This document shows positions 11,220 to 23,704 of a stretch of DNA of 64,000 nucleotides, piece by piece. The number at the start of each line of letters is the position of its first letter. Positions within the stretch are counted from its first letter, which is position 1. The DNA is from Branchinecta lynchi. Lineage: Eukaryota > Arthropoda > Branchiopoda > Anostraca > Branchinectidae. The stretch spans positions 14,340,030 through 14,404,029 of the forward strand of contig JAKZAP010000016.1 of the NCBI GenBank assembly GCA_023053575.1, read 5' to 3'. Under the pieces are notes generated by a model. The model had not been told where the DNA came from. It did no database searches and saw only the letters and a list, made by a program, of their open reading frames with translations. Both the position numbers and the translations under genes were made by a program.

Positions 11220-12240
11220 AAAGGATGGTTTTTGCTTGTCCTCGAGCCAGAGCCTACGGTATGTGAAGTGAAGCGGAGTTGTGGAGCCTATGTCCGAGAG
11301 GACTATCTGAAGTCGTGCAACCAAGCTTTCGTTTCAACAAACCAAGCTTCTGCTTTCGGGTGGAAAGCTCCGTTCCAGCAGGCAGGCACCAGTTTCATAC
11401 TGAAGATGGACTAAATCTAAAAGTGCTAAATGTTTGAGGCAGTTACCCGACTCCACAGCCAATATATCTTCTTTGGTTGATAAATAGAAAAATTTAGAGA
11501 AACAAGTGTCATTTTCCCATGGGTCCGAAAGTGCTGCCATCTATTGTTTCTGTTCGTGATTTCAGCCAAGTTCATCATTCCATTTTTTGCACTGTGGATT
11601 GCGGTAGAGAAATGGTATCAGATATGGCTCTTAAACTTTAAAAGCTCTATCGTTGCTAAAGATTAGAGCTTATCCTTGCACCTTTCTAAGTGGTGATGTT
11701 AGAAAGTTGGCCTACGGCAAAATAGTCAACTTCTGAACTGATGGAACTAAAAAAAAAAATTTGAATGGCAACCGATAGAAGTTGATCAGCTGGATCAAAG
11801 TACATGTCATCCGTTTTTTGGTACAAAAATTCCATGATTAGATACAACAGTTTGAAAGTTTGGAGGGGTTGACAACTTCAGTAGTAAGGTACACACTGAA
11901 ACCAGAAATATGTCGGTCCCAGTTGTGAGACATTTAGAGGACTTGTAAGCAATAATCGGCTGTTAGACGATGATCATCTTCGGTGGTGAGGGGTTTGCAG
12001 CTTTTGCTAGTTGGTGACCTATTATTTGTTTCCGGTGTATTTGATGGTAAGAACAATCTGGTACCATGTCTATCACGGGGAGATGAACTTGTAAGTAAGA
12101 ATAAGTTGCTAGAAGGGCTTCATGGGGGGCTAGAAGCTTCTGCAAATTAGTGCTTATTTTATTTGATCTCTATAAATCTGAGGGTAAGCAAATTAGTGTC
12201 CATGATATTTCACTGTACGGTAGCAAGAATTAAGTCTGTA
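11220..12240. other. Anonymous stretch with weak internal duplication
   Basis: No gene recognised. The segment GGGGTTGACAACTTCAGTAG with GGTACACACT near 11868 recurs near 12243, and AGTTGTGAGACATTTAG near 11920 recurs as AATTGTGAGACATGTCATTG near 12603. This points to an old ~370-bp duplication into which the 12298-12607 foldback inserted. Confidence 0.45.
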
Positions 12241-12297
12241 AGGGGGTTGACAACCTCAGTGGTAGGGTACACACTCAAACAAAGAGTAGGTGGAGCC

Positions 12298-12607
12298 CAA
12301 TTGGCCTTATTACAGTTCAGCGCGCCAAGTGGACTAGTTTCTGTTAGTCCCCCATTGCCTCATAACCAACACTTGAATAGACATAGTAAAAAGTCGGATC
12401 CATAGCGTAGTGGGTCAGTTTCTCTTTCTGCTGCTGAGACATATGCGAAACCTCTATTACCTGGGACACAGATGACAGGTTTTCCACTCACCAACCTGTT
12501 GATCTATTTTACCATGTCTTATCCAAGTGCTGACGGTGAGGCATAGCATAGGGGGATTAACGGAAACTAGTCCGCTTGGAAGCGCTGAACTCGAATATGA
12601 CCAATTG
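12298..12607. mobile_element. Foldback element R5, copy 1
   Basis: Long imperfect inverted arms: CAATTGGCCTTATTACAGTT, CAGCGCGCCAAGTGGACTAG and GTTTCTGTTAGTCCCCCATT on the left are matched in reverse on the right (GGGGGATTAACGGAAACTAG, CCGCTTGGAAGCGCTGAACT). CCAATTG appears at both edges, but the target duplication is not certain. A related copy lies at 34588-34857. Confidence 0.65.
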
Positions 12608-13668
12608 TGAGACATGTCATTGAGTTGGAAGTAACAATCCGCTGTTATACCAACGACATAGTTTTGCAACAGTTAGCAGAGTGGCATCTATGGTATTTTG
12701 ATCCTAAAAATTTACGGATAGCTTTATAATACAACTAGGTTACATAAGATAATGTTCTAAGCGTTCAATAGTCACGATGTCTACGATTGTCCACGAGAAA
12801 GGACAAAGTTGAACTGGCTGCAAAGTCGATCTAGTCCCTACTTCCGATATTCTGTTGTTGTTGTTTTTTCGACTTGAGGGTCGTATAGTAAATAGAATCC
12901 TACTGCTATGCATTTCATGTTCAGTAGTAGTGACCTTAGGTCCCTATTTTGGTCTTTGTAGAATTCGGAGGTCCCTTTTTCGGTTTAGAAAGTCCAGGAA
13001 GTCCCCATTTTCAAGCCTCTAAACTTGTGGCAGCCCTGAACTGGAGGGACACCGGTTAGAGCTAGGTGCCCACATAACGCGGATTCGTATTTCGCTAGGC
13101 GACTACGGCATCGCAAGCGGTTGATGTCGTCAGGCTACAGAATTCACGGCACGCCGTCTTAACTCCGAATCAGATTTTGGTCGCGTCCAGTCTGAGCTCG
13201 TAAACGGAAAAAATCGCGTTCTGTGGGCGCATACCTTGACGATTTGGTTCGACAACCAGGGTCGGACGGTCGCGGGCAGAAATTTCTGCTAGGATTGGTT
13301 GGCACAATCATGAAATCCGTTTGGAAAAGCTGAGGTTTTTTCTACTTTATGATGAAAGGGCGAAAACCCGTCCGGGAAAACCGGATTGTCTATCCGCACA
13401 CTAAGAAAGCAAGGTACTATGTAGGCTAGGTGAATAGTGAATACCCACAGACAGAAGGGGTATCAGACCTCAGTTCAACACTACTCATCACCTAGAAGTC
13501 GGGACGTCAACACCCATCAAAACAGAATCGAAGGATGTTGCGCGCCTCATTTATGGGAAGGTAATTGAGGGACATCCGGCTAGGCCTAGAGAGTTCGCCG
13601 TATAATTAGGCTGAACCGGAAGAGGCCTAGGCGGAATTTGATTCTTGCGCGGTTGCTGGTACGTAAGG
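12608..13668. other. Anonymous stretch with a hAT-like end and a shared segment
   Basis: At about 12920-13036 a GGTCCC-rich run ends in CTTGTGGCAGCCCTG, the complement of a CAGGGCTGCCACAAG hAT-type terminus; the other end was not found. Sequence at about 13270-13415 is related to 58290-58445. No gene recognised. Confidence 0.4.
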
Positions 13669-13669
13669 T

Positions 13670-13780
13670 ATGTGGATTTAGGGGTAAGAAAGCATGCTGA
13701 ACACGGTGGTGAAAACCATTTTTGCGATGGACAAGTAGTTAGCCCGGAATCTGGCCAAAACCGGAAAGTTTGTTAAAAGT
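13670..13780 (+). mobile_element. R1 fragment, single ~110-bp unit
   Basis: One internal R1 unit only (GATTTAGGGGTAAGAAAGCA, GCCCGGAATCTGGCC, ACCGGAAAGTTTGTTAAAAG), without head or tail. Confidence 0.7.
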
Positions 13781-14250
13781 TGCTCTAAGCGCCGCTGGAG
13801 AAGAAAGGATGAAATGAAAGAAAAGGCCAAATGTTTGAATTGGTCTCGTTAAATCATTTCTGCTCCCCAAAACTAATAGATAATCTTGTCTTCTACTTCA
13901 ATACTGCAGGATAAATAAACAGCAAAGAAAGATTGGTATTGTGAGGATTTTTTACAGCCTCGCTTGGGACGCTTGGGTTCTGTCGACAGCAGAGGCGCTT
14001 GTTTCAGGAAAGCACAAATTTGAATACTTACTGAGTAAGTTGTATTTAGGTCAATTAATGATTGATAAGGCATTCCCTGTTGGCAAAGAGACTTCAATAG
14101 CTATAGGCGTATAGGCGCAAGAGAAGTATCCAACCTCAAATCAAGTACAGATTTTCGAGAAGAGAATTCCCTTCAGAAAGGTCTGTCTAGATCGATTGGG
14201 TAGGGTTCTTACAACCCATTTCTAATTCGTTACTGAAATTTGCAGTTTTT

Positions 14251-15125
14251 GAGATCCCAAAACGTAAGTGGCGGGATACCTATGACATCGCACAATTTGT
14301 CCGTCTGTGCGCGCTCTAACTCTTGAAGGGAATGAGGTATTGTGATGAAACTTGGTGTGAGGATTCTTTGGGTCAAGAGTGAGGTCGAGTTCGTAGATGG
14401 GCTCTGTAGCCCTACATTTAGGGGTGGAGGCGGGGGTTTAAATGATAGGGCAAATGCAGGCCCGTATCCAGGAATTTATTTCGGGGGGGGGGGGGGGATG
14501 CCTCCGGGTCGGACAAAAAAGTACAAAAAAACACAGATCAGAGGGAAAAGTCTATAAAAAGTATTATGTTTTTATATTTCGGGGGGGGGGGGGGCTCACA
14601 CGATGGTGAAAACCATTTTATCATCGGACAAGTAGTTCGCCCGGAATCCGGCCCAAATCGGAAAGTTTGTTGAAAGTAAAAGTTGTATTTGAAGTTGATT
14701 AGATGTTTGATTTAGAGGTAAGAAGACATGCTGAACGCAATGGTGAAAACCATTTTCTCGCCGGACAAGTAGTTCGTCCGGAATCCGGCAAGAAACGGAA
14801 AGTTGGTTTAAAATAAAAGGTTTATTTGAAGTTGATTACGTGTTCGATTAAAGGGTAAGACGAAAGTCAAAGTTTTATTTAAAGTTGATTAGATGTTCTT
14901 TATAGGGATAAGAGTATACGCTGGATAGTTCGGTCGGAATTCGGGCGAAACCGGAAACTTGGCAGAAGTAAAGCAGGAAGTTTCGGTCAGTATCGCCAAA
15001 ATAGATATGGCTTATGGAAGTATATCTTAACTTGGTTTTCTCTGATGGTTAGCCTGGCGAAGCAAGACCCAATTGTCTGGATCAAGTATTAGATTTTTGG
15101 GATCCCATCGACAGCTTTGGTCTTG
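14251..15125 (+). mobile_element. R1 repeat copy carrying a hAT MITE
   Basis: Head GAGATCCCAAAACGTAAGTG at 14251, tail ending GGTCTTG at 15125. Body units include GTAGTTCGCCCGGAATCCGG. The MITE 14457-14595 interrupts it after GATAGGGCAAATG. Confidence 0.8.
14457..14595 (+). mobile_element. G-tract hAT MITE, copy 1 (right end missing)
   Basis: Begins CAGGCCCGTATCCAGGAATT, then a long G run, GTCGGACAAAAAAGTAC, ACAGATCAGAGGG, a second G run, and stops without the GGATACGGCC terminus. R1 sequence resumes directly, so the right end is deleted. Confidence 0.75.
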
Positions 15126-17797
15126 TTTCTAAAGTCTTTCCAAAAATCTCATGATCTGCGATTACAATTTTGTTGCCGAGGTAATACGCAATATGCCCTT
15201 CATAAAATCCAATGACGAATTGCCACCTGATGCGCTAGAAGAACAATAACAATCACACGTTAGATCTTGGAATAAGTTATCAGAAGGGGGAATATGCGAT
15301 TAGGTTTTCGGTTCATACCGAGTCGCGCATTAGACTCCTGGAAAAGTCAGCCAGGTGTCAGCACCGAAGTCGGAAGCCCGAATTGACACACTTGATGAAG
15401 CTGGTAGGACAGAGTTGGGTAGAATACAAATAGAGGCAGAGGCAACTCGATCAGTTATTAACATGGCCAGGCCTAAGAGGAATTGAAAATAGTCAAACAA
15501 ACCTTGTTAAACATACACTGATTATGTCCTAAAGTGGATAAGTCAAATGGGGCAATTAGTGGATCCCTATCGTTCCTCTTGTGTCGTCTTCACCTATGAA
15601 AGATAAACAAGAAAGAACCACCCACTTAAAGTCGAACCACAGTAAAAATTACCTAACCTATTTCACATCAAGTAAAGAAAGAGGCCATCTCCTTCAGTGG
15701 TTGGCACTAATTTACAAACCAAACAATTAAACATACATTCCCATTTTCCCCTGTAAAACCACAAAAATATTACCGTGCTATACTTTCACAAGCCTGGTGG
15801 TAAGATGAAGAAAATAAAATTCACCAATTACCAGTTAGGAAATTGTCGTCGTACGTCGAAATCGATCATCTTACCCCAAATGATACCATCATAAGCTTTT
15901 AACACGATCACAACTACTGTTTACGTTGATACCCAGATAGGCATAAAGCCATTAACTGATTCCAGCGACCACCTCATGGCTCCTTAGTCACTCAACTGCA
16001 ACATACCTTACTATGGAATTACGCATCAGTGCGTCGGACGTTGCGCCTCTGATTATTTCTTGAAAAACATGCCATTCATTACAAAAAGGGAGCGGCTGTG
16101 CCATAAAGCATGACGTGTGGCACATACCCACTGGTTAAGCTACACGCACTGTGCCACCAGGGTGCCTGGGGTTCCTTGGGAACTTTTGACTACCGATGAT
16201 ATGGGCCAGGCTTTAGGCTGGCTGGCGGGTCAGTGTAGCTTCATGTTACTGCGGTGGCCCGCTTGTCTCAAGTCTGACACACATCCGCGTCAGTGAAAGT
16301 ATGTGTGATTTCACTTTCGATAAGGATGAAAAGGAGAGCCGTCATGAATTTTTGTCCGCTCTGATGTTTGTCACCAAAAACCCACACTTTAGCGAGCTTG
16401 GGATTGGTGGATGTCTTTATTCATTTTTTTCAGCGATTGGTGAAAACAGATGTGTGTAATTGGCGGAGCGTGATTAAAGGTTAATTGCCAAATCGGAATG
16501 GCATACTTTCATTGTCCCTTTCGCCTTAATTTTTTAATGTCGTGTCGTCCTGTCATAATAACTTATTTTCAGCACCAATGTGGCCTTTGCCAGATAGTGT
16601 ATTCTTCTGTCTGTATGGACTACTGTTTAATTACGTTAATCCGAGCGTGTCAGTGGTTTGGCAGAAAGGACCCAGTTGGCCAGGAATAGTCATTGAAATA
16701 GCGTTTGAAATGCCGATCAAACTGGTTTTTTTTTTTTGTTCCGAGTGAATGGTGGGGAGGTCATGCTCTTTTTTCCTGACCTGGATGTGTTTTTTTCTCG
16801 AATGATTTTGTGTCCAGTTTAGAATATGTGTATGCTCTATAGGTAGCATGTTTTCGTTTTCAACGACAGCTCAGATCTATGTAAACAGCGACCATTCGGT
16901 GTCCACGCGCTGAAAGCCAGCCTTAGTGTTTCCGCCATTAGGCAACTGGTTAGGACAAACATGCAATCATAATAGCTCTTGACCATGTTTCACGTAGGAT
17001 GGAATTTATGAGTGGTTTCAACCGTAACAAGAAGTTAAGAGATCCAATGCCGGACACTCGTAGACAGAACAGGGCCCTAGTGGAGAAATCATGGGAAAAA
17101 CGGAGATTTGAAGGGAAATGTGCCCTTGATATGGACATGTTATCAGTAGTGAATTGAAAGACAAATTCTGGGGCGGGATAATATCCACACCCCTCGGGAG
17201 CTTTTTTGGTTAGCGAAACGGCAATGCAACCCGATTGACGCGAGTCGAATTCCCGACTGAGAAGCATGTTTTCTTTTAGTTCCCTACTTATAACTCTTGA
17301 CCCAAGGTTTAATACCAACTATTAGACTAGGTCTTTACTTTGCCCTTCTTCAGGCAGGTTCGTTCTAAGTACTTGATCACATATTTATTTTTTGAAAACT
17401 CTCATAAATTAAATATCAAGAGGAGGACGAAGGTGGAGAAGAAGAATATCAGGAAATGAGCAATACACAGTCAGGGTCCTACTTGGCCCATCTACCCACC
17501 CAATTGGCATAAAACACTGGTCCCGGTTTCTGTACAATTAATCATAAATTACACTAATAAGTTATTCATAAATAATCCACTTCACAAACTCACGCACGTA
17601 GGAGTTTTGACTTATTTGCGGAGTCCACATCACTCACTAGCACCCCATTGTCGGAAAGGTTGTCACTTCCCTTGTTAGAGACGAGGGGTTGTTGGCGCTT
17701 AGTCTGAAAAAAGGAATTTGTCAACTCCTGTCTCACACTTTTTGAAGCAAGAAGTTTCTAGGCTAGCCTGTGCGCTCTACTTACAGATACCCTGTGG
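15126..17797. other. Long stretch without a recognised gene
   Basis: Mixed sequence with no convincing exon or repeat family. Short frames exist (16950-17318 minus, 122 codons; 16498-16748 plus) but lack recognisable domains. Confidence 0.4.
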
Positions 17798-17973
17798 CAA
17801 GTCCCATATCCAGGATTTTTTTCCGAGGGGGGGAGGGTTGCTTGTGGGTCGAACAAAAAAAAGTACAAAAAAGACATAGATCAGAGGGAAAACCCTATAA
17901 AAAAGATTATTTTTGCATGTTTCGGGGGGAGGGTCAACCTCCTAGCCCCCCCTCCCCCCTGGATACGGCCCTG
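17798..17973 (+). mobile_element. G-tract hAT MITE, copy 2
   Basis: Starts CAAGTCCCATATCC and ends GGATACGGCCCTG. CCTGTGG is repeated on both sides (17791-17797, 17974-17980; 7 bp exact). The core GATCAGAGGGAAAACCCTAT matches the family. Confidence 0.82.
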
Positions 17974-18699
17974 CCTGTGGTTTTCCCTGACGCTCCTCAG
18001 GCTCTAGAACGAAATCTCTACTTTGCGATAAGAGCGAAAAGAGTCATCAGAGACCAACTTCACCCTGCTAATTTGGCCAGCTGGGCTCTGGCCGACAGTC
18101 CCTAGCAGGGGTGTTACGACGGCCAGTCGGTAAAAAATACATTTGAGTTAGTGTGAAGCGACACGATTTCTCGTCAAAATAGTTGATTTTTTGTTTTATC
18201 AAAACAGTCGGTTTTTCTGAAAATCAGTCTTTTCCGAACTGTAAATTTTTTCTTGAAAACAGCCGTTTTCTTCAAAAATAGTCAGTCGGTAAGTTGTACT
18301 TCGGTAGTTGTAGTTCTTCGTCGCTTTATCCCAATAGAGAAAGTGATGAACTACGTCTGCTTTGTCACGTGTATGAACGGTTGATGAAATGGCTGTTGTC
18401 TGTATCAGCGGCAGTTGCGCCTGTTCCATTTATATAGGCGGGAAAGCTGAGATGAGGCGTGTGGTTCGTTTACATAAAAAGCCTACGGATTCGGTTATGA
18501 TGGATGGCTACTAATGGCACGAATAAGACTTACCAGTTGCTCTAAAGGCCTAACGGCGTTGTGCATGTAGAGCATCAGGGAGTGCTGTCTTTCGTTTCTT
18601 GACCTCAAGCCTCAAGATAAAAATCTAAACTATTATCAAAGGTGATTGATTTACTTACAAATTGACGCGGCTCAGTTTAGCATATGGAGGTAGTGGCAT
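17974..18699. other. Stretch downstream of paralogue 1
   Basis: Contains AGTCGG/AAACAG-rich sequence (18130-18290) and the likely 3' UTR donor of the minus-strand gene (GTAAGT complement at 18653-18658). No separate gene recognised. Confidence 0.4.
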
Positions 18700-20310
18700 T
18701 TATTCGACCTTCATTCTGTAGTCTTCGATCTTCTCCATCACGTAGCTGGAAACCTTGTCGACATTCTCAGGTGTGAACCAAGAGCTCCACATGCCACCGC
18801 TTGTCTCGCGACCGAAGAAGGGGTTGAATAGAGTGAGGGGAACGCCTAGGAAGCTGAGGTCAATCGTCAGCCCGTTTCCGCCGGTCGAGTTGAAGATGCT
18901 ACCGAAGTTGAAGTTGGTGCCGGTTGTGAAAGATGGAACAGCGAGACTAACCATGGGAACAGTGACGAGGAGGAGGGCTGCGATGATGAGAAGTACAAGT
19001 GCGGCAATAGCTAGACCCTTGAGAGAATCGTCATCATCCTTGTGGTGGGCTGGGAGCTTCGGGATCTTTCCGGCAAGGCTGGAAACGCTACCCCACATGT
19101 TATCCCAAGCTCCCTTGGCCTTGGTCTTAAGCTTGGATCCCTTGGAGTCCTGTACTGGGTAGTAGTAGTAGTAATACCCCTGGCTTTGGGTGTTTCCGTA
19201 GTCTCCGGCTGGGGCAGCACCATAGTCAGCAGCAGGAGCAGCGTCGTAACTGGAGGCTTCAGAGGGGTAGGCGGGGGCTGCCGCGGGACCTGATGAGTAT
19301 CCAGAAGCAGGAGCTGGCGCTGGGTAGGCGGCGGCGGCTGGAGCAGCGGCGTAACTGTCACCACCTGAGTAGCTGTTTCCACCGGCTGAGTAGCTGTTTC
19401 CACCGGCTGAATAGTCGGAACCTCCTCCTTGGCTGTATGATGATGCGCTACCGCCGAACCCACTAAAAAAAAAAATAAGATAAGAAATGTCCATGCAATG
19501 CTAGCATGAAAATTATGCTACCTACTATTGATTTTGAACAGCTATATTAGAACGAACCTTCTAACAGACTGCTTCGGCAAAAAAGAACTTGGTAAAAAAC
19601 AGAGTTTGCTTCGACAAAAAAGACATACAGTTTCGTCTAGCTACTAGTGTCCATCGGACGCAAAATAGAGCGTGTGTTGGGTAAACATGAAGACTTCAGA
19701 TGGGCCACCCCAGAAAGCACTGAGTTGTCTTGGGGGGTGGTCAAGATAAAACTGCAGAAACTATAACTATCCTACTAAAGAAGATGCAATCTTCTTTTCC
19801 TGGGATGAATGTGTGTCACTTGCGTGGTTTACTATACCATGGCTGGTGACTGGTGATATAAGTGATTTGTTGAGCATGCATAGATACCAAGGCCGTATAC
19901 GGGGGGGAGGGGTTAGGGGGTTGAACCCCTCCCCCCCCCCGAAACATACAAAAATAATCATTTTTATAGGCTTTTCCCTTTGATCTGTGTTTTTTGTATG
20001 ACCAGCAGGCAACCCCCCCCCCTTCCCCCCGAAATAAATTCCTGGATATGGGCCTGATAGATACAGATGGTTTCATTAGAATGCACTGGCTGAAGCCCCT
20101 CCTTTCTTAATCAGATCTAGTGAAGACTTACGAGTCTGAGTAGGCAGCGCCTCCTGCTGCGCCCTGGTCGTGTCCGTGGTCATGGTGGTCGTGGTGGTGA
20201 GCGCCGTCCCTCTGGAGTGGCTTCTGGAAAACTGCTGCCGGTCGCCTAGACTCAGCGAGGACTGAAGCCGACAAAGTGGCGCACAAGACGATAGCGACGA
20301 ACGTCCGCAT
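18700..20310 (-). CDS. Secreted/membrane low-complexity protein with HHHDHH and Y6-PV motifs, paralogue 1
   Basis: Coding exons are 20132-20310 and 18700-19462, joined by a 669-bp intron (GTAAGT donor, poly-pyrimidine TTAG acceptor). The split Ser codon TC|T keeps one frame, giving 313 residues. Residues 1-19 form a signal peptide ending SASVLA. LQRDGAHHHDHHDHGHD follows at about 32-48, then Gly/Ser/Tyr repeats (YSAGGNS, about 76-95) and Ala/Pro/Tyr-rich sequence. QGYYYYYYPVQ lies near 154-164, then a Lys-rich linker with two Trp, a KLPAHHKDDDD patch, a hydrophobic segment at about 208-232 and a tail of some 80 residues. The ATG at 20310 is chosen because the signal peptide starts there and an acceptor (TTGCAG) sits 7 nt upstream, implying a 5' UTR exon. 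A GTAAGT 41 nt after the stop suggests a 3' UTR intron. The intron carries a hAT MITE. Ala/Pro/Tyr repeats with a signal peptide recall arthropod cuticle-type proteins, but function is not established. Confidence 0.82.
19888..20056 (-). mobile_element. G-tract hAT MITE, copy 3, in intron of paralogue 1
   Basis: Exact 8-bp duplication ATAGATAC at 19880-19887 and 20057-20064. Ends are CAAGGCCGTATAC and ATATGGGCCTG. It lies wholly within the single coding intron, so splicing need not be affected. Confidence 0.9.
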
Positions 20311-20370
20311 GATGGACCTGCAACATACATGGGACTGAGTACAAACAGAAGACAAGCTCTTCCACTTACA

Positions 20371-20845
20371 ATAGCTGCGTCTGTTTTCGTCGTTCGGTTC
20401 GCCGTTCCAACCGTCGGCCTACTACAAGAGTTTTCTTTACAACGCCGTTCGTGAACGGCGTTGCACTGCCGACAATGAGCAGTTTTCTTTGTTCGGTAGA
20501 ACCGCCGTTTCATTCGTCGTTCCTGAAACGACGAACTGAGCCGGAAAGTCAGTTCAACATCTCCGTTCAGTAACTAGGCGCGAATTTTCAAAATTCTCGA
20601 CAAAACAAATTAAACTTGTAAACAAAGTTTAAAAACAGTGGTCCTGTCATGCTAAAATCCATTTCGGTATATTATTATAGCTGCTGTTCCAAATATTAAG
20701 TTAGTTCGACTATTAGTGTGTTCGTATCAACTTCGTTCGTGAAACGACGTTTGTAGAACGTTCCAAAGAAAACGCTAATATGGAAAATATATAAACGACG
20801 TTCTTCGTACCGACAACGACGATCGACGAAACGAACGCGGCTAAT
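20371..20845. mobile_element. Foldback element upstream of paralogue 1
   Basis: Inverted, GACG-rich ends (ATAGCTGCGTCTGTTTTCGT on the left; complement of the right ATTAGCCGCGTTCGTTTCGT) enclose further short palindromes such as AACGCCGTTCGTGAACGGCGTT. Target duplication not determined. It sits about 60 bp upstream of the start codon of the minus-strand gene. Confidence 0.6.
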
Positions 20846-21825
20846 ATGACTTAGCTATGAGTGCACTAACGCCTGACAAATCCGCATCGACGAAATCCCT
20901 GCGAAGGTACCGAATATGAACGACCAAGCAATGAATGAGCAAACCAATGTAATGCATGTACAATCATTTATTGCCTGAAGCAGTAAATTGCATTACTGGC
21001 CTGAGTGGCTATTGCAGCAAAAATTCGAATCCATATTTATCACAGAGTCTTAATTGTTATATGATTCGTTGCAAACCTCCAGTAGTCCCAATTTTTTCTG
21101 CAATGAGAAAAGTGAACCGCACTTTCATCATCCCTACCACACTGATGACATAAGTAAGGACCGCGCTTCCTTTGACAGTACATTTTTTTAACATTGACTT
21201 TAAAACGTAAAAGCGTCATAGTTTCCGGTATTGCTGAACTTATTACATCATGATTACTTATAACTGCTGAACGAAAATTTAACCATGTTTTTAGGTCAGC
21301 ATTTGTCGCGTACGGCAAGTGTTTGAAGCTTTCACTGGAGACATGGTCGTTTTCGAAAACCACACCGTGTCTTTGTGAAGTCATGTGGTTAAAAAACAAT
21401 TAATAACAGTTGGTACTGTTAAGTGGCAGTATCTAACATGTGCGTCTTAACCGACTGGCCAACATTTGCACATGTTTACCAAATTTTAGAACTTGATCAC
21501 GCCACACAACCGAATTGCGACTCGGTGCCGCAAAATGTGCTGTTTCTGCTTGAAACCTCCAAAAACTCTGTTTCGCGATACGCATTAACTTTTCAACTTC
21601 ATGTTTCTAAGACGATTAGAGTCTTCACCATCTTTTTAACAGTTAATTGTTAATGACCTATCGTGTCTGTAATGCAAATGCAGTGTACTTTCGTAAGCAT
21701 TCATTATTTCTTAAGCCTGGAGATCCAAATGTCAAACGTTACATTCTAAGCCCGCTAACTATACATCACTAACCTTTGCATTGACACGATTCCCTATTTT
21801 CCCCGACGAGTTTCCGCGTGTCATG
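20846..21825. other. Stretch upstream of paralogue 1
   Basis: No gene recognised on the plus strand. The minus strand has one unusual 119-codon frame, listed separately at 21040-21399. Confidence 0.4.
21040..21399 (-). pseudogene. Possible retrotransposon C-terminal fragment with a CCHC-like motif
   Basis: A 119-codon frame ends with YLCHQCGRDDESAVHFSHC, a C-x2-C-x9-H-x3-C pattern like the Zn-knuckle that follows reverse transcriptase in many non-LTR elements. No upstream reverse transcriptase was recognised. It could equally be an unrelated zinc-binding exon or chance. Confidence 0.25.
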
Positions 21826-22005
21826 CTATTGATGCGTAAAATCGGTTATCAGAGTTTTGCCGAGGTTTTCCTAGAAGTCGATGGACCTGGGAAACGGGTT
21901 AAAACAGCCAAAGTCGTGGGTAATTTATTAAAGTTTTTACAGTATTCAAATAGTTTTAAATATTGGAACATAAACAGTAAATAGTGCGAGGTGTGTTTTT
22001 AAGAA
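21826..22005 (-). mobile_element. R3 fragment
   Basis: Reads CTAGAAGTCGATGGACCTGG, AAAACAGCCAAAG, ATTGGAACATAAACAGTAAA and ATAGTGCGAGG, the complement of the R3 left part. A similar block is at 46665-46895. Confidence 0.6.
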
Positions 22006-23700
22006 TGTACCGTATATCTTCTTTCAATCTTTTGTTTCTTCGTCGCTCGAGATCTTTTGTCATGGATAAGTAGAAGAATGTTTCTTGTCTTGTCTCTAGT
22101 CTTATCTTGTCTCTTTTGATGGTAGAACACAGCAGAGGTGAGGTCTGTCTGTAGGAAAAGTGGAAGATTGAACTAAGATGTATAAGTCTTGGTTTGGGTG
22201 TGGAATTTGTGCAAAGAAGATAACTACCACGTAGTAAACATATTTTTTTTCGTTTAGGCTACACAAACTTAGTTCGGATGAAAAGACAATGTTATCAGTT
22301 AAGTCATTGATATAGTACCTATTCGACTGCTTCTTATCTTCAGTATAAAATGTATATAAATTTATACACATCCTGTGGTAGAAAATTGGGGGAAGGATAG
22401 ACCTTTCAACGTGCCCCAGTGTAAATTTTTTGAAGCTAAAAGCTTATTCCACAGGTAAATATTTTCTGGGCCAAAGAAGTAGATGCGGGAAAGATCAAAT
22501 TTGCAATATGTCCTATTAAAAATGTATTGTAGCTAAAAGCTTATACTAAGTTTACTGCATTTTACTCTCAGCTATAAAAGCTATATAAAGGCATGAAGTT
22601 ACTGCCTTCGTTGTTGAATGTGGAAACTTTAAACCTTTTTTGGGGTAAAAGAAGTAGAGATGGGAAGAAGAAAATTTTTAAATATTATGTTGTTGATTTG
22701 AGTGTAGCTGACAATTGTATTGAATGCATTGCTTTGTTACTATCAGCGATAGAAGCAACGGAGTAAACACTGTGTTCGTCGACTTACGGCTCAACGGGAT
22801 CCGTATGTATTCCAAATTAGTAAGATGGTCACTGTTGAAAGAAGACTTCTGAAATGATCACTAAATATAGTTGAGCTTAATTCGTAACCTTCTTTCAAGA
22901 TAACATCTGTTATGGTACATGCCTCCTCACTTACCGCGCTAATTCCACGGGCGATATCGGATTTTCACCAAGACCTAGTGAAACCGAAGTTAACGACTTA
23001 ATTATTGTACACTGTCAATCTGTTTCTTGTACATGAAGTATGGGTCAAGGAAAATACGATACGTGAAGCAGCAGACCAGGACTTAGAAAGCTATGTTTCA
23101 ACCTTGTAAATATTTGCCACATTTTTGCAAATTATCGTTTCAATGACTGGCAGTGAGTATCTGATAGGGACTGTCGGCTAGACCGTTGTTCTCAAAGTGC
23201 CACATTAGTCAAATTAGCAGGGTTGTACATTTCTGTCTCCTAGGACTCTTGTCGTTCGTGTTAATGACCAAGGGATGAGGGTAGCCAAAGGGACTACGGC
23301 ATGATAAGATACTAAGAAGCATAGCTCTCCTGAGTTCCCAAGTCGAATTCTTGACAGTAAAGTAATCTAGAGTGGCTTGAGAGCTAATTTCTTCGATGGA
23401 AAAGATTTACATTATCGGTCTATACCTATTGAATACATTATTTTTTTTTTAAATACTATGGCCCAAGGGCTTCATTAACCATCTATCTATCTATCTATCT
23501 ATACTAAGTAGTAGTTAATCCTGACCTTTTTATTCCCGTTTTAAGAAAACAGCCACTCTTTTATCCATTCACTTGAGCATTTGTTATTCTAAAACTATTT
23601 TTAAATTTATTTGTTAGTATGTTGTTATTTTTCAACCATTGTCAGCGATCTATAATGTGTTCAAGAATAAAATAAAAGTGAACAGGTTATTGTGTGGAAC
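22006..23700. other. Stretch without a recognised gene
   Basis: AT-rich. Contains an ATCT tetranucleotide run (about 23478-23502), and near 23165-23225 a segment related in reverse to 18055-18105 (GCTAATTTG, CGACAGTCCCTA). Confidence 0.4.
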
Positions 23701-23704
23701 TTAA

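Noticed and set aside
19011..19463. 150-codon alternative minus frame over paralogue 1
   Set aside because: Shadow frame, Pro/Thr-rich, lacking the signal-peptide and splice continuity of the chosen frame.
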